From Mariprofundus sp. (GTDB lineage Bacteria; Pseudomonadota; Zetaproteobacteria; Mariprofundales; Mariprofundaceae), in the NCBI GenBank assembly GCA_021772775.1, contig JAJFLH010000020.1, positions 103,500 through 167,499 on the forward strand: a stretch of DNA of 64,000 nucleotides, written 5' to 3'. Below, in pieces: positions 61,652 to 64,000 of the stretch (its first letter is position 1; every line of letters begins with the position of its first letter). Position numbers and translations under genes: made by a program. A model generated the notes under the pieces. That model made no database searches, was not told the DNA's origin, and saw only the letters and a program-made list of their open reading frames with translations.

Positions 61652-62314
61652 TTAATCGTCGTTACCAAGCATGCCGAACATTGCTAGTACATGTTGGAAC
61701 AACAGAAACACATCGAGATAGAGGGTAAGGGCTGCGGAAATGTATTCGTCATTGGGATAGTCACGCAGGATATTGGATGTGTCATATAGAATGAAAGCAG
61801 AAAATAGCAGTACGCCAACACCAGAAATGGTTAGCGATAGCATTGATGATTCAAAAATGAAGTAATTGGATAGGCTCAGTACGATAATGGCAATCAAACC
61901 AGTCCAGACAAAGCCTTTAAGGAAGGAGAAGTCACGACGGGAGATGAATGTATAAGCAGTCAGTGAAACAAAGGCTACGGCGGTAGTCATGAATGCCTGT
62001 GTAACCAAAGAGCCTGATTTGGCGGCGACCATGCCAACCAGTGGTGAAATTGCCATGCCGGTGATTGCACCAAAAGCGAGTAGAGCGACAAAGTTGATGC
62101 CTGGCATGTGGCGAACGGCCTGAACCAGGAAGATGCCGCCAATCATGATAAATAACATCATAAAGGGGTGTTCATGTGGAAAGGCTAATCCCATCGACAT
62201 GTATGCGCCAATACTGCCGGCTGCAATGCAGAGTGCGAGCATGCCATAGGTTTTGCCTAAAAAGCCGATGCGATCATCGGCGACCTGCCCGGTTGTCATT
62301 GTTGCTTGATTCAT
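61652..62314 (-). CDS. Bax inhibitor-1/YccA family membrane protein
   Basis: 220 aa with seven hydrophobic segments, the TMBIM fold. Conserved points are TYGMLALCIAAGSIGAYMSM, SPLVGMVAAKSG, FLKGFVWTGLI and the closing FILYDTSNILRDYPNDEYISAALTLYLDVFLLFQHVL, which contains the di-aspartate-type pH sensor region. The E. coli relative YccA interacts with FtsH. Start ATG 62314 with GGAGGCAACACA upstream. Role here unknown. Confidence 0.92.
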   Translation of the reverse strand: MNQATMTTGQVADDRIGFLGKTYGMLALCIAAGSIGAYMSMGLAFPHEHPFMMLFIMIGGIFLVQAVRHMPGINFVALLAFGAITGMAISPLVGMVAAKSGSLVTQAFMTTAVAFVSLTAYTFISRRDFSFLKGFVWTGLIAIIVLSLSNYFIFESSMLSLTISGVGVLLFSAFILYDTSNILRDYPNDEYISAALTLYLDVFLLFQHVLAMFGMLGNDD

Positions 62315-62405
62315 TGTGTTGCCTCCAATGTTGATGATGCTAAAGATCTTGAACTGAAATGTACGGTGCTATTGATATAGGTCAAGTGATGCGGCTGTGC
62401 AGGAA

Positions 62406-62846
62406 TTATAAAATATGTTTGTCGTGTGTGACTATTTCGGCATCGATGATCTCCGAATTGCCCCTTTTGCTGCTTGTGGCGCTATTCGGCTGGTTCATTT
62501 TTTGAGTTGGAATTCTATTGATCAACAGTCTGCGAAAGGGTGGAAAAAGCAGTAGAAAGCCCATGCTGTCGGTAATAAAACCTGGTGTGAATAGTAATAG
62601 ACCAGAGAAAGCAATCATCAGACCATGTAAACCATGCTCAATAGGGGCTTCGCCGTGCATCATGCGTTTTTGTGCATCAAGCAGGGTACTCATGCCCTGC
62701 CAGCGAATAAGGAAGCCACCGAGTGCCGCAGTAAGTAGACATAAAGCGATGGTGGAGAGCCCGCCAATGCCGCTACCAACTTCGATAAGAACCCATAATT
62801 CAAGCAGTGGGATAGAGATGAAAAGTAAAAATAAAATTCTTAGCAT
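62406..62846 (-). CDS. fxsA: FxsA family membrane protein
   Basis: 146 aa. FxsA hallmarks: LLELWVLIEVGSGIGGLSTIALCLLTAALGGFLIRWQG and GLMIAFSGLLLFTPGFITDSMGFLLLFPPFRRLL. An inner-membrane protein best known for relieving exclusion of phage T7 by the F plasmid when overexpressed. C-terminal tail is hydrophilic. Monocistronic; no clear terminator seen. Confidence 0.92.
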   Translation of the reverse strand: MLRILFLLFISIPLLELWVLIEVGSGIGGLSTIALCLLTAALGGFLIRWQGMSTLLDAQKRMMHGEAPIEHGLHGLMIAFSGLLLFTPGFITDSMGFLLLFPPFRRLLINRIPTQKMNQPNSATSSKRGNSEIIDAEIVTHDKHIL

Positions 62847-63018
62847 GGCTAATGTATAAGGATATTCTGTTTTATATTCAAGGTTGGTGATGATATCAGG
62901 GCGTAAAAGCTTGGAATGAGGAATTATATTTATATGGGATGGAGCGAATTGTTTGGCTGTGATTGCTTACAAACGGGCGAATGATTGTCTATGATTGGGG
63001 AGACTTTTGGGGGTGTTT

Positions 63019-64000
63019 GTGAAAAAAGCATTGATTACAGGTGTGACTGGTCAGGATGGCTCTTATTTGGCTGAGTTTTTGCTGGGAAAAGGATATGAGG
63101 TTCATGGTATAAAGCGCAGGTCTTCTTCTTTTAATACTCAGCGCATAGACCATCTTTATCAGGATCCACATGTAGGGGATAAGAATTTCATTTTACACTA
63201 TGGTGATTTGAGCGATTCATCTAATCTGACTCGAATTCTGCAAGAGGTTCAACCGGATGAAGTATATAATCTGGGGGCGCAATCACATGTGGCGGTTAGT
63301 TTTGAATCGCCTGAATATACTGCGGATGTTGATGGTATGGGGACGCTGCGTTTGTTGGAAGCGATTCGACTGCTTGGGCTGGATAAAACAACCAGATTCT
63401 ATCAAGCATCTACATCAGAGCTGTATGGGAAAGTTCAAGAGACTCCTCAAACAGAGAGAACACCATTCTATCCTCGTTCGCCTTATGGTGTTGCAAAAAT
63501 GTATGCCTATTGGATCGTGGTGAATTATCGTGAATCGTATGGTATGCATGCTTGTAATGGTATTCTTTTTAATCATGAATCACCTCGCCGCGGTGAAACC
63601 TTTGTGACACGTAAAATCACCAGAGGCTTGGCAAATGTTGCTCAGGGTTTGGAGCCGTGTCTCTATATGGGGAATATTGATGCCTTGCGAGATTGGGGGC
63701 ATGCGAAAGATTATGTGCGTATGCAGTGGATGATGTTGCAGCAGGATGAGGCTGAAGATTTTGTTATAGCAACGGGTGTCCAATATTCGGTGCGTCAATT
63801 TATTCAATGGTCAGCTGCTGAGCTTGGTGTTTCTCTACGTTTTGAAGGTGAAGGCGTGGATGAGATCGGTGTGGTTGAATCTATTGAAGGGGATCATGCG
63901 CCACTACTAAAGGTAGGTGATATCGTGGTCAGAATTGATCCACACTATTTCCGACCTGCCGAAGTTGAGACCCTGTTGGGTGACCCAAGTAAAGCGAAAG
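63019..64000 (+). CDS. gmd: GDP-mannose 4,6-dehydratase (partial, runs off the window)
   Basis: GTG 63019 has GGGGG about 5 bases upstream. 327 codons are present with no stop before the window end. Extended [65 protein letters not shown] (catalytic Ser/Glu), [15 protein letters not shown] (Tyr/Lys), [16 protein letters not shown] and [13 protein letters not shown]. It makes GDP-4-keto-6-deoxymannose, the precursor of GDP-fucose, GDP-rhamnose or GDP-perosamine. It probably opens a surface-polysaccharide locus to the right; the phosphomannomutase at 25650 may supply mannose-1-phosphate. Confidence 0.96.
   Translation, partial: MKKALITGVTGQDGSYLAEFLLGKGYEVHGIKRRSSSFNTQRIDHLYQDPHVGDKNFILHYGDLSDSSNLTRILQEVQPDEVYNLGAQSHVAVSFESPEYTADVDGMGTLRLLEAIRLLGLDKTTRFYQASTSELYGKVQETPQTERTPFYPRSPYGVAKMYAYWIVVNYRESYGMHACNGILFNHESPRRGETFVTRKITRGLANVAQGLEPCLYMGNIDALRDWGHAKDYVRMQWMMLQQDEAEDFVIATGVQYSVRQFIQWSAAELGVSLRFEGEGVDEIGVVESIEGDHAPLLKVGDIVVRIDPHYFRPAEVETLLGDPSKAK

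Overview
The window reads as chromosomal DNA of a Gram-negative proteobacterium of moderate GC. Evidence for a Gram-negative cell is the LPS core set (waaC-, waaF- and lpxL-like genes), outer-membrane porins, an RlpA/MltB pair and a PBP5-type carboxypeptidase. SspA, RdgC, ApaH, FxsA and class I KARI together fit the beta/gamma/zetaproteobacterial side. I cannot fix the genus from sequence alone. Heme-type sensors, an FNT channel and metal-handling genes would suit a redox- or metal-exposed aquatic lifestyle, but that is inference. I saw no rRNA, tRNA, CRISPR array, complete insertion sequence or prophage.

Layout. 1-4.3 kb: small orphan proteins, a glycine-zipper protein, a CspA cold-shock protein and a multi-pass membrane protein. 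4.3-8.6 kb: a tight five-gene cluster made of an ornithine cyclodeaminase-family protein, a three-subunit flavin/Fe-S dehydrogenase of the HcnABC / opine-oxidase type, and RidA. 9.4-11.9 kb: an outer-membrane barrel, an FNT channel and small proteins. 12.3-24.3 kb: a sensory and accessory stretch with two DUF3365 c-heme sensors (one GGDEF, one histidine kinase), a hybrid kinase, a split FabY/YiiD-like pair, a hotdog protein, an SDR, a HTH protein with a duplicated start region, and a chemoreceptor. 24.4-30.1 kb (minus): ilvC, phosphomannomutase, fumC and a PP2C phosphatase. 30.2-34.5 kb (minus): a translationally coupled operon of thermostable-hemolysin-family acyltransferase-like protein, AMP-binding ligase, heme-oxygenase-like diiron protein and SDR. 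This is the strongest candidate for an undescribed biosynthetic system here. 34.6-40.3 kb: sspA, rdgC, apaH, a Rossmann-GAF-GGDEF protein coupled to xth, and a DUF2845 protein. 40.6-48.1 kb (minus): a nine-gene string running mltB-rlpA-LOG-rluA-family-dacA/C-dat-HAD-hslO-YgjP. 48.7-54.1 kb: small periplasmic proteins, a porin and a HupE/DUF3240 metal-type module. 54.3-61.5 kb (minus): the LPS core/lipid A operon. 61.7-64 kb: BI-1/YccA, FxsA and the start of gmd, which begins a GDP-sugar locus continuing beyond the window.

Most minus-strand genes form long operons whose starts and stops overlap (ATGA, TAATG, TGATG), and I used these overlaps to choose start codons. Functions rest on motifs visible in the translations and on recognition of families. 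No database search was possible.
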